From NCBI GenBank assembly GCA_002633005.1, contig NMRA01000019.1, positions 338,057 to 383,600 of the forward strand: a DNA stretch of 45,544 nt, given 5' to 3'. The notes below the pieces were generated by a model, which saw only the letters and a list, made by a program, of their open reading frames with translations, had not been told where the DNA came from and did not search any database. Numbering within the stretch: the stretch's first letter is position 1; every line of letters starts with the position of its first letter. The stretch comes from Phoronis australis (lineage: Eukaryota; Phoronida; Phoronidae). Below are positions 44,721 to 45,544 of the stretch, piece by piece. A program made the translations under genes and the position numbers.

Positions 44721-45334
44721 GCTGCCGCAAAAAAAAATAAAAAAGCAAGAGCGTAGGGAAATGTTGATTTTATTAATTAACCCAGGGAATTAAAATTATA
44801 CGGATAAAACAAGATTTAAATGTGCGCAGTTTTAGTGTTTGGGGGGTTGCTCAGATCCAATTTCAAGTGTCAAATACGGAACACGGCGCAATCGTAACGT
44901 AACTATGGCTAAGTATAGGCTCTCCCACGATATCCCTACGACTCCGTCACGTCGTCTGCTCCACTGTGCAATGAGGAAAATTTACTTCATTTTTTAAAGA
45001 AAATGGAACCTCAGTGACGATGAAAAAACAGAAGCTGCTGGTAAGATGTGAATTTTAATCGAAGCCTTAGTGAATCACTCAGAAACTCATAATTCCCTCT
45101 TTGTCAAACCTTAATTTAAGACGATTTCCAAAGCAATCCCGTCATTATTGCCAACACGAAAAACGGATTTGGTCTTTTGGGCATTTGAAGACTATTTTAA
45201 ATACAACAAATTTGTTACGAACCGAGTGCACAAAATATAAAACGTGTAATACGCATTACAAAAAGAAGAAAGTTTCGAGTGCAAACGCTGTAGACCATAA
45301 AAAGTAGGTCTCGTAGTATCACATGAGGATTTAA

Positions 45335-45405
45335 ATCGTGGTGGTGTAGTGGTAAAGCACGCGCGCTCTATCCACCAGGTCGTGAGTTCGAGTCTTTGGG
45401 ATGTG
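45335..45405 (+). repeat. tRNA-derived SINE head or tRNA pseudogene
   Basis: ggtgtagtggtaaagcac (A-box-like, D arm) is followed about 30 bases later by gtgagttcgagtctt (B-box-like, T arm). The acceptor stem does not pair and the anticodon arm is poor, so it is not a functional tRNA. T-rich runs follow. Confidence 0.55.
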
Positions 45406-45511
45406 TAGTTTTTCCTGTTTGACGTTCTACTTTTTTGCCTTTTTTTCTTGGATAATACTTCAGGAATCAAGGAAAATGCTTGATTTTTAGAGAAAAAACA
45501 GAAAATTTCCT

Positions 45512-45544
45512 GGGCGGGAGGGGGACAAACTCCCCTCCCGACCC
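45512..45544. repeat. GC-rich palindrome at the window end
   Basis: gggcgggaggggga and tcccctcccgaccc pair around caaac with one mismatch. Probably one end of a GC-terminated repeat that continues beyond the window. Confidence 0.6.

Larger units (their letters stand above)
43153..45334. other. 3' flank of the channel gene
   Basis: Likely 3' UTR to about 43530, then AT-rich sequence with GC-rich repeat fragments (listed separately). No gene seen. Confidence 0.5.

Overview
This window is animal genomic DNA. Its two recognisable genes are split by short and long introns with GT-AG borders, and the space between them is AT-rich and full of decayed LINEs, hairpin-forming repeats and small tandem arrays. 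No bacterial operon structure, rRNA or CRISPR array is visible. The repeat load, the LINE types and the presence of a TSUP (TauE/SafE) transporter next to a Cys-less pentameric channel suggest a marine invertebrate (hemichordate, amphioxus or cnidarian would all fit). The sequence alone does not decide the species. There is one assembly gap (Ns at 25617-26308) and a single N at 14753.

Layout. 1-4870 holds no supported gene, only a foldback element built of 20-bp units (2279-2567), a small inverted-repeat element (3324-3544) and one copy of a ~630-bp dispersed repeat (4218-4842). 4875-7247 (+) is a 3- or 4-exon gene for a ~432-residue TSUP-family membrane transporter. 7248-10852 is its 3' flank with nothing convincing. 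10853-14934 (-) is a dead L1/Tx1-like LINE with three 20-bp direct repeats at its 5' end and a poly(A)-type tail. About 15880-18165 (-) is a second dead LINE of a different (CR1/L2/Jockey-like) type. 18376-18740 is the first copy (A) of a palindrome-headed repeat family whose other copies lie at 29424-30125, 33093-33778 and 33845-34558.

22320-23282 contains a weak THAP-like zinc-finger remnant (+), a SAP-domain-like first exon (-) and a composite ETS/CRE promoter motif. From 23529 to 43152 (+) an 8-exon gene encodes a 450-residue pentameric ligand-gated channel subunit. All seven of its introns are phase 0. It lacks the Cys-loop cysteines, has a 14-residue M3-M4 loop like prokaryotic channels, has no visible signal peptide and carries an extra basic C-terminal tail. 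Its introns hold most of the remaining repeats, including a 1.8-kb element made of an ~450-bp higher-order tandem array (37941-39725) and the inverted second copy of the 630-bp repeat (35601-36236). The window ends with a tRNA-derived SINE-like segment (about 45337-45405) and a GC-rich palindrome (45512-45544).

The two genes are independent and share a strand. Nothing in the sequence links transporter and channel functionally. The most interesting object is the channel gene; the most interesting non-coding objects are the higher-order array and the palindrome-headed repeat family.
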